Below, in pieces: positions 43,024 to 53,039 of a DNA stretch of 64,000 nucleotides. Source of the DNA: Adiantum capillus-veneris. Taxonomy: Eukaryota; Streptophyta; Polypodiopsida; Polypodiales; Pteridaceae. The stretch lies in the NCBI GenBank assembly GCA_014529385.2, contig CM043953.1, forward strand, positions 79,596,338 through 79,660,337, given 5' to 3'. Numbering within the stretch: position 1 is the first letter of the stretch; each line of letters starts with the position of its first letter. Under the pieces are notes generated by a model, which saw only the letters and a list, made by a program, of their open reading frames with translations, was not told the DNA's origin and did no database searches. Both the position numbers and the translations under genes were made by a program.

Positions 43024-43216
43024 ACCCCTCTCCCTTCACTTTGAAGAGACACACACACATGCACTCTCACAAATGGAAGCTCTCTTGCCCTGACGATGGA
43101 GTTACCTTCTCTCCCTCAAGCCATCTCCATATCCAAGTCTTTCTCTACCATCGTCGTGTTGCCCTTCGGATTCTTGAGTTCCCTCTCTCTCTTTTCTTTT
43201 TCTCTACCTCGTTACG

Positions 43217-43441
43217 ATGGCCCCAAAGCGAGTGACCCAAAGCTCGAAGGATGCTCATGTCGTTCCATCTTCATGGAAAGTGCAAAGGAAGGTATCATCT
43301 ACTCCAATCATAACTCAAGTGGAGGCATCGACTCCGAAAGAAGATGAAATTGTCCAACCTCAAACACGGGAGGTAATCGAACATGTCGCTAATCCAGTAA
43401 GACAAATTTATAATTTTTCACTGCTATTCATGTTGACCTGA
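43217..43441 (+). CDS. Short ORF inside the solo LTR, possible first exon
   Basis: ATG at 43217 in a good context (ACGATGG): MAPKRVTQSSKDAHVVPSSW, then KVSSTPIITQVEASTPKEDE and EVIEHVANPV. After codon 63 the sequence reads CCA-GTAAGAC, a consensus-like 5' splice site at about 43399-43404. The 12 residues beyond it are hydrophobic and unlike the rest. I infer a first coding exon (basic/polar N-terminus) that would splice over the minisatellite to sequence outside the LTR. An overlapping upstream ATG at 43096 opens an alternative 83-codon frame. I recognise no domain. Confidence 0.4.
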   Translation: MAPKRVTQSSKDAHVVPSSWKVQRKVSSTPIITQVEASTPKEDEIVQPQTREVIEHVANPVRQIYNFSLLFMLT

Positions 43442-43751
43442 GAAGCTAACCATAGGGATTCCCTTAAACTATCCAAGAAGCGTGATTCTATCACAAGAAA
43501 CAAGCATATGTTTTCATAGATTAGTGAAAGAATTGTTTGATAAATTATCACTATTTGCTAAATTGTTATTGCTTGATAAATTGTATTGTTTAATAAGTTG
43601 TGACTGGTAGATATGAAGAGTTGGGTGATCATATTTGAAGAATCATTTAAAGAGAAGAATTGTTGAAAGAATATCTTTTGTTCCTTTAGCGAGATGATTC
43701 CACGGTTAGCAGAGATTAAGTTGAGGTTATTAGCTCTCTTTTGTTCCTCAC

Positions 43752-44051
43752 GACGGTCAGCGGGATGCCTCGCAGGTAGCGGGATGCCTGGCCGTTAGCA
43801 AGATGCCTCGTAGTTAGTGGGATTCCTGGCGGGTAGCGGGATGCCTGGTGGGTAGCAAGATGCCTCACGATTAGCGTGATGTCTCACGGGTAGAAGATGC
43901 CTCACGGTTAGTGGGATGCCTCTGGGTAGCGGGATGCCTGGCGGGTAGAAGGATACCTAGCGGCTAGCAAGATGCTACGCGGTTAGCAGGATGTCTAGCG
44001 GGTAGCGGGATGCCTGGCGGTTAGCAAGATGCCTCGCGGTTAGCAAGATGG
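43752..44051 (+). repeat. 19-bp minisatellite, about 16 units of two alternating types
   Basis: The consensus GTAGCGGGATGCCTGGCGG alternates with TTAGCAAGATGCCTCGCGG through about 300 bases. Single-base variants and a few 1-2 base deletions occur. Single decayed units appear just outside (about 43688, 44116). Confidence 0.9.
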
Positions 44052-44859
44052 GAAGGTTGCGCAATTCACGGTTAGCAAATAAATCCTTTGCAAAGGCTCT
44101 GTTGGTTATATAGAGAAAGTCCGCGGGTAGCGGCAAACTCTTAAGAATAATTAAAAGATTCATTTTTATTAAATCATAGGGTTGTCTTCATCAGGCCTTG
44201 TTTGAATTGTTTTGGTATTGTTTGAAGCGCTGCATAAAAGAATTTGTGTTTGGAATTGATTAAGAAACATTGTTTATGTAAAATAGTGGTAGTAATTAGA
44301 AAACAAGATAAAAAGTGTTAGTGTGGGGTGGAAAGTGGGGGCTGTCTCAGGTTGCCAGTCAAGGATGGGTGGTCTCGATTAGTCGAGAAACTCTCCACTC
44401 CCTCTTATTAAGAGAAATAAAATTAGAGACTCATTGTGCCAAGAGTCAAGACGTCCCAATCTACGTGTCTTGAAGGCTATGGACCCAATTAGTCGGGAGC
44501 TTCACAAGATTACTAGTTAGATTAGACTATGTCTCATATCATATTTATGGTTTATGGATGGTGGTCGTGCCTCTTAAACGTGGGAAAAAAGGTTTTGTTT
44601 ATGGATTCTAAATATGTCAATGGGTTTTCATCTTTATGTTAGGAAATAGCTTTATTAGAATCTTAGATTTATCGACCAGGCTTGGGGCGTATGACCCTTA
44701 TAACCACGTAAATGATGGATAGAGGACTTCCTCTCTTCTGGTGCTCCTATCTCGACTTTGTGTGAATGGAGTAGGGTATTGTCAATGGAAAAGGATAATA
44801 AAGAAATGCCACCTATCAAGTCGCCCCAATCTTCTTAGGGTTGGGGACCTTACAGGTTT

Positions 44860-45530
44860 CAGGTACTGTAATCACAGTTAACTGAAATGTCTATTGTCAA
44901 TGCTACATTAGAAAGTAGCAATAGGGTGTTGTTAAGCAGGGTTGCACCTTGCAAGAAAGTTGAAGAAAAGATTAGAAACATGTTTGATAAAGAGCTAGAT
45001 GTAGATGGTTGGTATGTCAGCTCAGGGATATAGACAAAATGAAAAATGAAGTCATGGAATATATGAAAGGGGTGTGGGAATAGATCAAGATCAAAATATA
45101 TGATGTTGTGAGTAAACCTTAGCAAGATTTTGTAGAGGAAGAGACAAAGGAGGAAATTCTGATCTTGCAAAGACAGTATACTGAGTTAAAGGATCAGTAT
45201 GTAGAGTTGCAGCAGCAGGTAAAGATGGATGTGCAAATGGATACTGCAATAGGTGATGCAATTCAGACTATAGCTGAAGTTGAAGTTCAAAAGACAGTTC
45301 AAGATGTAGTTTAGGATGAAATATAGGGTGCAGTTTTAGTTGAAGTTAAACACACTAAAGACACAAGTGATGAGCAGCAATTTCAAAAACCATTTTTGAA
45401 ACTTGCTGAAGTAATCTCAGAAGATCAGCTTATTGAGGTTACATTGGTGAAAGTTGATGATGATGTGAATGCACAATCAGGATAAATAGCACAAATTGAA
45501 GAAACGGGTGTTTAGGAGCAGTAACTACAA
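44860..45530 (+). pseudogene. Gypsy-D extra ORF, second part
   Basis: It resumes after the solo LTR: LTEMSIVNATLESSNRVLLS, KKVEEKIRNMFDKELDVDGW, then EILILQRQYTELKDQYVELQ and QQVKMDVQMDTAIGDAIQTI (coiled coil), KPFLKLAEVISEDQLIEVTL, ending about 45500. Stops at 45030, 45119, 45312 and others (mostly TAG) interrupt it. With 41000-42550 the ORF would have exceeded 600 codons. The product is helical and charged, of unknown role. Confidence 0.45.
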
Positions 45531-46001
45531 GCAAGACTTCATTTTGGTTTTCATGTTTTTATGTCAAGGGTTTTGTGGGTTCTTACAATGTTTTGCAAAC
45601 ATTGCCCACCGGATGTGCCAAGTATTACTGCCCTGATGCATCAGTGTTAGTCTATTTACTTTTGTTTGTAACTAAGGATGGAACCTTTGAACCTTAAGGG
45701 TGTTTTCACACCAATGGTTGATGATTAGAGGGGGTTAGTTTTAGGCAATCAGTTAAGTTCTTAGGGTTGTCTTGCAGCTCGGTATTTCGCTTTTTCACTT
45801 ATGCAGTTGTATTGTTCTCGGTACTGTTTGTAGGTGCTTGTGTGTTGATGAACATTGAGTAGTATAGTACCTTCTTCTCTCTATTCATGGTGTTCTTCAG
45901 TATTCTTGTATGCAATAGTGTAGTGTAATATGCAATTTTATTGTGTACCTGTACTGAAATATTGTTAGGGCAGTTATCTCCTAACATAGCAGACTAGCGC
46001 T
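45531..46001 (+). other. 3' region of gypsy-D, no gene
   Basis: No supported coding. A purine tract AGAGGGGGTTAG at about 45726-45737 could be the polypurine tract of gypsy-D. T-rich sequence follows, but no second LTR copy is available to confirm it. Confidence 0.3.
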
Positions 46002-47125
46002 ATGCACATCAATACCACCAAAGCCACTCACACCATAGAATATCCGCAGCCAATACCCCATGCAGAATCTACGGCTTCAAATCCACATCCCCAATCACAA
46101 GTGGATAACCCAATGCCCCAACTCGCTCCATACGCCCACAGCCTCCCTAACCATCGAATCCAGATGATCAAACCACCATGTGATATATTTTTGGTGATCT
46201 CAGACCATTAAACCATGCCAATTGCACACCTCTACCAGATCCCCCACCAATTTCATATCTACATAGAGCCATGCAAGAAACAAGAGCAACCAAAGAAGAA
46301 TATCAAGGTCCGCTTCAAAATGTGGAGCCCTCGCCTACTGTCACAGCACCTGGTGCTCATGCCACCGCAAAAACCACGCCGTGAAGATTTGCACCACGAT
46401 TCAAAAAAAGAGTAATCAAGGTAATATGAAGTGACCCGGTTTCTAAAGCATGAGAGACCAAGAGGAGGAAAAGAATGAGGGAGATGGAAAAGAAAGATTC
46501 AGCTAAGAAGGAAGTGCAAGAACAAAGAAGACAGAGAAAGCAAGAGGAATGGCAGAGAGCCAAGGCCAAGAGAGCTCACTTGGCAAACTTACAAGCACAA
46601 GCAGAGGCAAAGAGAAAGGTGGAAGAGAATAGAGATCAAGCCACCCAACAAGCAAAGGCTCGGAGCTCTAGGCCTTCAAAAATACCTCAAAGAGCCAAGC
46701 AATGTGCAAAGAGGAAAAACAACAAGGTGACACATGAAGAACAGCAGGCCCAGGAGGAGATGAGGAAAAGGTATAAAGATGATCCTCCTCAATGGGCCAA
46801 GCAGGCAGCTCCTCCACCACCACCAACAGCACGAAAGAAACGGAGATGGAAGCCAGGCATATTTGCTTTGTGGGAGATTCAAAAATATCAAAAGAGCACT
46901 GAGCCCATCATACCCAAAGTGGCCTTCTCTCGGGTGGTGAGAGAGATAATGGATGAATATCGAGATTCTCTTACACCCCTGTGTGCCATGGCTTGCCCCA
47001 TCCAACCCCACACGGGTGCCGTCGTGCTCATTGGTCCCGTAGTTTGGTTTTGCAAAAAAATCACCGAGATGTGCTCCCCAATCGACAGTTCACTATACTC
47101 TCGGTCCACCAATATACATTTGTGA
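46002..47125 (+). pseudogene. ORF with a histone H3-like N-terminal fold (truncated)
   Basis: The 216-codon frame 46475-47125 has a long K/E/R/Q-rich tail (coiled coil, residues 1-110), a poly-Pro stretch, then residues 123-164: RRWKPGIFALWEIQKYQKST followed by EPIIPKVAFSRVVREIMDEY. Aligned to H3 this covers R-Y-R-P-G, A-L-R-E-I, Y-Q-K-S-T-E, I, K, F-x-R-x-V-R-E-I, that is the alpha-N and alpha-1 helices, with many substitutions. The tail lacks the canonical ARTKQTARKS start, as in CENH3-type variants. After about residue 166 homology stops: alpha-2 and alpha-3 are missing and the frame runs antisense to the minus-strand gene. Two P/H-rich frames upstream (46002-46211, 46215-46415) may be earlier exons. 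It is probably a captured or truncated gene. Confidence 0.6.
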
Positions 47126-47340
47126 GCATTTAGGGTGAGGGAATCTTCAACGAGTATGGGACTTAATGCTTTGCACTTGAGCAACTCCGCAAAACTATAC
47201 TTGGAGAACTTTGTGTGATTAACTCGAAGAATTAATGACCCCAAGTGGATCAGGTAGTACCAAAGCGAGCTATCCCTACCCATGGGTGTGTTGCATGAAC
47301 CTCCAGTACGCATTGCAAACTTATCAACATAGTATGCCAT
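46990..47340 (-). CDS. Unrecognised minus-strand gene, 3' exon
   Basis: It begins directly after an intron (AG at 47341-47342): MAYYVDKFAMRTGGSCNTPM, then SSLWYYLIHLGSLILRVNHT, FAELLKCKALSPILVEDSLT and CILVDREYSELSIGEHISVI. The frame stays open to 46888, but below about 46990 it is antisense to the H3-like ORF, so the true end is uncertain. Order, strand and splice phase join it to the exon at 47417-47940. The composition looks like a soluble globular protein. No family is recognised. Confidence 0.5.
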
Positions 47341-47416
47341 CTGCAAAGCATTTTAAATGACTTTAACACTTGTTGTAAGGAACAATAGACAATCGACCAG
47401 GTTAAGATTTAGTTAC
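47341..47416 (-). other. 76-nt GT-AG intron (minus strand)
   Basis: Donor TGAG-GTAACTAAAT at 47416 and acceptor TTTAAAATGCTTTGCAG ending at 47341, on the minus strand. It separates two open coding segments. The ORF on the 5' side runs only four codons into it. Its length equals that of the intron at 57331-57405. Confidence 0.65.
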
Positions 47417-48398
47417 CTCAGTTTCCTCATCCTTCTCTTCAAGATTTTTCTTTGTAAGATTGATGCTAGATCGATCATCTCTAATCATCATGATTAGTGA
47501 TTTGTGTGGATGAAACTGCTTTCTGGTACGCTTTTGTAGAATGAGGCACATGTTTGCTACTGTTTGCACCAACTTCTGCTCGTTTTCATCAGGGAGGAAA
47601 GAGAGGCTTGTTGGGAGACCTTGGTCTTCAAAGTCAATTTGAAATTTGAACTTCTCTTCCTTTCCACTAGGATCCTTCATGCCTACATAGATAGCAAGCA
47701 CTGCAAGTGACTCATCTTCTTTGAGTCCTAATGTTTTGGCAATGTCATCAAGGAATATAAAGTGACGATCATCCACCGCCACTGCATGCAAAGTGAGAAT
47801 TTGGAGGTCTGGGACTTCCTCCAGCACCTCATCTCCCTCTATCATCCGATCTTCCTCCTCAATGGAGCTGGGCTCTTGCAAGAGGATGAGTGCCATAGAT
47901 GCTTCAATCTGATCATCAATCTCTTGATAACTTCATTTGATTCCTCCACAATGGTCATGGTTGACATTTTTCCTTATCCATGCTCAAGCACAAGTAAGGC
48001 CAGAACCATGTCCCAAGAAATGAATTGGGTACCTATGCACCCCATGCCCAAATCTATGAGATCATCCTCATCCTTTGTCCTGTAGTCCCATTTTGTGAGG
48101 CCTTTAATAAACCTCAACAAGCAAAAGCAAAAGTTTTTGTCGGTCGCATAGAGATGCTTGAGGAAATCCACCGGCAACCACGCCGTGTCGGATCCTTCAA
48201 AGAATATGGCATATTCTTCCATGTTTGTTCCATGTAGTCAAGAAAGCTTTTGAATGCCTCTGCATGAAGGTTGGCAATGGCTTGCATATCAAATGTCCCC
48301 TCAAACACACTAAGTAGTTTATGTTGTCGATTTGCGAGTCCTACCTTTTCTAATTGTGTGAGAATTGCATCAGTAGACGTTGCCATGGGTTTGTTCAC
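47417..48398 (-). pseudogene. Unrecognised minus-strand gene, main exon (two frame breaks)
   Basis: Starts at 48398: MNKPMATSTDAILTQLEKVG, LLSVFEGTFDMQAIANLHAE. The frame changes near 48225 into EEYAIFFEGSDTAWLPVDFL, FCFCLLRFIKGLTKWDYRTK and DLIDLGMGCIGTQFISWDMV. A stop at 47974 and a -1 shift near 47925 follow, then QEIDDQIEASMALILLQEPS, IEEEDRMIEGDEVLEEVPDL, HFIFLDDIAKTLGLKEDESL and KFKFQIDFEDQGLPTSLSFL, ending KKNLEEKDEETE at the donor. About 325 residues, mixed alpha/beta. No transposase, gag or host domain is recognised. The breaks may be mutations or further tiny introns. Confidence 0.5.
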
Positions 48399-48719
48399 TT
48401 TTTAAAAAGCGCTTAAAATTAACGTCAAAATAACTTAAAACTATAATTTTAAACGAAGTCACACGACAAAGCATTGAAAGACACTAATGTTGAAAACATT
48501 TGTGCTCCACATCAAAGAAATTGTACGTTTCAATCAAAAACTTGAACAAGTTGAGAATAAACAAATATGTGTAGAAACGAGATTCAAAACATCGTATGTA
48601 TTAATGGGAGCAAAATCCCTGTCAATTACAAGAATTTCAAAATACATCGCAAAAACGAACGTTTTCACACAGAAAGCTCCTCTTTTCTGGAGCAAACAAC
48701 CTTTTCATTGATTACAAAA

Positions 48720-49444
48720 AGAGATACTGCTTGGTCAAGGTATATTTGAGATTAAGATACTTGCGAAGGTGATTGAGGTGCCAGTCATTATTCATTGTAA
48801 TGTGGTGCACTGCATCATCATGGAGGCATATTTGCAAGTCAACTAATTCTCTAGTAGCAACATTAGAGTCTAGTGCCTCTCATTCTCCCATCGCCAGCTT
48901 CCATCTTCTATAGGGAAAGACCATCGACAAGCTTTGCTTTGCAATATGGTATCTGAACACCACATTGTCAGCAACTACAGAGCACTTGATGTCTATCTCC
49001 TTGGTGGTTGACAACCTTAGTCTCCCATCCAGCTGCAAGGAATACGTTGATTGCACTTTGCAAGTCCACATTGTTGGTGTCATGTGAATACTCCCAAGTT
49101 GAAAGATAAACACAAACACATGAAGAGACATAAACCGTGTTACTATGGCTTTGTGGGAACCATAGGTGCACTTCATTGCTGCTTGCACATCTGCCTTGAT
49201 TCTCCTTCTGGTTGCTGCGATCAAGGCACTGTCAGGCTTAGGCCATTCCAAACTCTCCAAGGTTGGCAAGTGAACCGAAGAAAGATTACCATACCCATTT
49301 CACCTAGGTGTGACATAAGTATGATTATAAAAAAAATGTCACGTGAGGCAAGCTCAGAGGATGGACAGCCAACATAGAGCAACTTACTAAGCTCAGTGTG
49401 GATGGCCTCAAAAGTTCCTGTGAAGGACTCCATTGGATCCCACT
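48720..49444 (-). pseudogene. Unrecognised minus-strand gene, middle exon
   Basis: It begins after a plausible acceptor (CGATTTTGTAG, exon from 49444): WDPMESFTGTFEAIHTELSK, LLYVGCPSSELASRDIFF. A frame change near 49290 leads to MPTLESLEWPKPDSALIAAT, RRRIKADVQAAMKCTYGSHK, VQSTYSLQLDGRLRLSTTKE and VVADNVVFRYHIAKQSLSMV, to a TAG near 48880. It then continues as LVDLQICLHDDAVHHITMNN. Same strand as its neighbours on both sides. No recognised domain. Confidence 0.45.
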
Positions 49445-49574
49445 CTACAAAATCGGATCGAAAAACATTTGCAAACATGAACGAGCAATGAAAATCTTAC
49501 AGTCATCAAAAGCAACATACAAGGCAAAAATACTAAATAGACAACCTAAAAACTTGAAAGAGGGGTAAAATTAC
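49445..49574 (-). other. Putative 130-nt intron (minus strand)
   Basis: Donor ACAAACT-GTAATTTTAC (weak) and acceptor GATCCGATTTTGTAG. It joins two minus-strand coding segments. Inference from open frames on each side. Confidence 0.4.
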
Positions 49575-49960
49575 AGTTTGTAGGAAACTTGGATGGAGCC
49601 ACCGATGTCTCTAGCTTCAATTGTAAAGCAACATACACATGATGCACCTTCGCAAGCCTCTTGCCATCTCGTGTTTTATTGAACTCCATGATTCTTCCCT
49701 TCCAATGGTGTGCTTGAGAATCCATGTGTCTCCTTGAGACCTTGTGTGCACCTCTTGAGCCGGGCTGCATTGTCATCCACATCATACGTTTGAACTCCAT
49801 TGTCACCCAATATCTACTATCGTCTTGTACATTGCTGCATGAAATGGAGTCAATGACATTCCTAGGTCGTCAAGTACCTGATGATTCCATGGGGAATAGT
49901 GGCAAAACTTGCATACAAACACTTATGATTAGACATTGCACATCCAAGTTCTCAGTTGTA
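49575..49960 (-). pseudogene. Unrecognised minus-strand gene, upstream exon
   Basis: The minus-strand frame around 49860-49575 reads DSISCSNVQDDSRYWVTMEF, KRMMWMTMQPGSRGAHKVSR, HMDSQAHHWKGRIMEFNKTR and HVYVALQLKLETSVAPSKFP before the donor. A stretch up to 49960 is in another frame. It is rich in Met/His/Arg. No family recognised. It is the rightmost part of this block before purine-rich non-coding sequence. Confidence 0.45.
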
Positions 49961-49974
49961 TAAAGAGCAAGATT

Positions 49975-50690
49975 CTTGATGGTACACAAAAGTGAAGGAT
50001 GCCACTTACTGCTATATTGCTCCACTTGCTTGTTGGCTTAATGGGGAAGATAATATTGCAAAGATTGAGAGGGAAGTAGATCCTCTCTAGAGAGCTTAAT
50101 GGAGGAGCAGGAAACCTATTAAGGAAAGAAAGAGGGATGATCTAGCAGAAGGATATGCTGCAAATCTTCAGCTTTAGATAGAGGTGTTTAGTGAGGCTCA
50201 TGGAGAAATGGAGAAATTCAGTTTGAGGAGAATGCAGCCCTTAAGAATGCAGTAAGCTTGAGGACAAAAAGGAGGTTCAAACTTCTGTTGTAGAAAGCTT
50301 TTGGGAGGGAACACTGAAAAGAAGGAAAGAGAGGCAGCTTGCAAGGTGAAGTAAAGAGAAGTGAGAGATAGTACAGTAGAGAGAGGGGGAGGGAATGATC
50401 AGCACGTTTTCAGAGGAATCCATTCTAGGAGAGTGGGGGGGAGAAACTGGCAGCCACTAGAGAGAGAAAGGATTGGTTTTTACTCAGCTATTTAGAGAAA
50501 ATTTCAATTTTTTGAATTTATAAGATATTTTTTCTTTATATGTTATAAAAGAGTACAAGTTTGACCACTTACTTTTAGGCCCTGCCATTCCCACCATTTC
50601 AGTCCACATGGCACCCCTTTGCCCCTTTCATAATCTCCTTTTTAATCCCATGGAAAATGAAGAGGCCCCCTTAGACCCCATTCCCTTCCT
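49975..50690. other. Purine-rich non-coding stretch
   Basis: No supported gene. AG-rich plus-strand sequence (for example 50340-50480, with agagagggggaggg) grades into A/T-rich sequence. Nothing further recognised. Confidence 0.4.
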
Positions 50691-50699
50691 AATGGAGAG

Positions 50700-51870
50700 A
50701 GTTCAAATAGATTACTATTTTGAGAAGCTATGGCTATAGTCTTTCCATCTTTCTCAATGCGGCATTTGGTATGATCAAATCCAACAAAAAGACCGAGATC
50801 AATAAGTCTAGCAACCAACTAAAAAAAGATTATGTTGAAGATCTAGAATATGTAGTACCCCTTGCAAAACTCTAGTGGAAGAAGATAAGGTACCAAGATA
50901 TAAATCTCCAATACCCTTTACTTGACAAGTTATATCATCCACAACATAAACAACACATTGAATTGATAGTGGATGATAGTTATAGAGCCACTTAGAGTGA
51001 TATGTCATATTTCTTGTAGCACCAGAACCGATAATAAAAAGTGAACCATCACGTACATGAAGTATTCTGTCTGGAGCAACCGAACATAAGATGCAACTTG
51101 TTTCTGGTACAAGATCGTCATGATGTTAAGTAGCATATAATCTATTACAATCTGTGTTGAATTGATGCTTATAGCACATATGATTGGGATGATCAGATCG
51201 TCCATAGTACTATTGCAGTAAGAGCAGTGCTTGTTAGGAAATTTGAGAGAAGAGAAAAGTTTCTTCGGTGAAATGGATGCCTTTGAGCATAAAAATCATG
51301 TTCCATTTGTTGTGACTCAATCTCCTCTTGTGAAATCATAGTTGCATCATGACTAGCATTACGTTGTTTTTGACATTGAGAATATTCAATTGAAGATATG
51401 CAGGTTTGGTCGAAATCAAGACCATCCTTGTTAGAAAGAATGGTAACAATGTCATCATAAAAATAATCCTTCGCCGTATCAAGGAGAAGTAGTATAACCA
51501 GTTGTTTCTGGGGGACAAGATCGCCAGCAGCAGCAGCAGCAAGCTGATTAATAATAGATTTGAAATATTCAATATGTCCCATCATAGTAGTACCAACTTC
51601 ATATTGTAACTTGGTAAGCAAACCTCTCCAATCAAGTATCTGTGTGACAGATATTTCTAAAAGTTTTCAATAAGGTATTTCTATACATCCTGGGAAGTAG
51701 GATGTTCATACACATCAAGCAGAAGAGAATCAATGAGAGCAAAAAGAATGTACCAACAAGCTGCTTTATCATGTTGCTGTCAATCTGTATACGCAAGATG
51801 CCACTCTTCCAATACACGTTCTTCAGTGCCGGAGGTAGTGCTACACTTGAAGCCACGAAAGCGGATCATG
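50700..51870 (-). mobile_element. Copia fragment: gag and protease only (minus strand)
   Basis: Read on the minus strand from about 51870: a decayed Gag start, then LTKLQYEVGTTMMGHIEYFK, SIINQLAAAAAGDLVPQKQL (UBN2-type copia gag, 51621-51193). In other frames follow RILHVRDGSLFIIGSGATRN, where the protease site D-S-G-A reads G-S-G-A, MTYHSKWLYNYHPLSIQCVV and VLHILDLQHNLFLVG (end of the protease), plus a pre-integrase start to about 50700. No LTR, integrase or RT. It is truncated at both ends and unrelated in detail to the copia at 21416. Confidence 0.75.
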
Positions 51871-51874
51871 AACT

Positions 51875-52844
51875 GGGTGATATTGGTCATATTAAACAGA
51901 ACACTGACCTAAGACTGCATGTCCTACAACAGCACGAGGGTCTAATTGGAAAGCAAAGGGCAAACCCATGCTCAATTAAGTAGAATGTTGACCTTATGTT
52001 GAAGTTCGCGACGGTGATTTGCATCTCCATAAGAAGAAACTAGATATGTGTTCTTGTATTGTTTTATTGTCATGTCAGTTCATGTCTACAAGGAGAAAAG
52101 AAAGAAAAAGTCAACATTGGCCAGTGTTTGGGAAAGGTGTGTCACATCTCAATGTTGAGCTGGTTAGAAATTCAAGAAAATCGATTGAAAGAAGATTAAA
52201 AGGAAAATATTCCCCTCAAATTTTGCAAGAAAATAGCTAAATTTGGAAATGTTTAGCTTGAGGATTGGCTTAAAGGGATTTGTGTGTGTTCAAAATAAAG
52301 GTTTTTCCCAAAACACTGCTTGAACCTTGGCCATTATTTGTTTTTTTGGGAACAAGGTCAATAGGGCTCTTGGACTTTGAGTATCAAAAAGGATTTGGGC
52401 ACGTAGGCTTTTGGCCACAATGGTTATGCATTATTCTAAGCGGTTTTGGAAATTCGGATAAAATTGTGGGCATTACAAATTTTATTCATCTTTGGGCTTG
52501 GGCACCAACTGATTGAGCACCCAAAATTATAATGTGGAGGCAATTTATACAAGTGAGTTTGAAAGCTCAACAATGCAATGATAGTGGCAAGCAAGATTAT
52601 GTAAGATGCTTTTTGGAGCTTCCCTTGTAGTGCATAGAAGTCAATTGACTAGCTATTGAATCAAGAATTCATCAACAATCTAGGGCATTCAATTTTGGCA
52701 CCAAAGATAGTGTGTTTTGTGTGGGTTAGGATGGTAGATGTTACATCATCTACCAAGTTTCCCACGTTGTATTTTTTAAAAAGAAAATGTGGCATTTTGA
52801 TGCCACCCTTATTGTTACTTTATGCCAGGATCTTGTAGGCCTCT

Positions 52845-52893
<49 letters not shown>

Positions 52894-53030
52894 CCCCCCC
52901 CCCCCCCCCTTTAACACAAAGATTTTTCAATTGCATATTGGGGTTTATTAAATTTAACTTTGCAAACCTACTAAATCTCATCATTATCACATTTACCTAT
53001 AAGAATCGTAAGCTCCATTCTTCTAGGCAC
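51875..53030. other. Non-coding stretch with CT/C microsatellite
   Basis: Only short chance ORFs. A CTCCCTCC...(CT)n run at about 52843-52890 is directly followed by C19 (52891-52909), the same CT/C pairing as at 32482-32697. The remainder is unremarkable A/T-rich sequence. Confidence 0.5.
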
Positions 53031-53039
53031 AGTGAACCA

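Larger units (their letters stand above)
42551..44854 (+). mobile_element. Solo LTR (2.3 kb) with perfect target duplication
   Basis: Left end TGTAATGTACCCAAC, right end GTTGGGGACCTTACA. They are inverted repeats over 15 bases with two mismatches and give TG...CA termini. GGTTT lies on both sides (42546-42550 and 44855-44859), a perfect 5-bp target duplication. No gag or pol is inside, so this is a solo LTR left by LTR-LTR recombination, or a very short non-autonomous element. Contents: TATA box at 43015, an ORF at 43217, a minisatellite at 43752-44051 and A/T-rich flanks. It splits the extra ORF of gypsy-D and is younger than it. Confidence 0.85.

Noticed and set aside
43752..44051. CRISPR-like array (regular 19-bp repeats)
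   Set aside because: Units are head-to-tail with no unique spacers, in a plant genome: a minisatellite.
42551..44854. DNA transposon with terminal inverted repeats
   Set aside because: TG...CA ends, 5-bp target duplication and an internal TATA fit a solo LTR better; no transposase is seen. Kept open as a minor alternative.
46888..47346. The whole 152-codon minus ORF as one exon
   Set aside because: Its last ~35 codons are antisense to the conserved H3-like helices, so at most one strand is coding there; the exon was ended near 46,990.
52280..52516. 78-codon plus ORF as a gene
   Set aside because: No motif, no homologous frame nearby and chance length for A/T-rich DNA.
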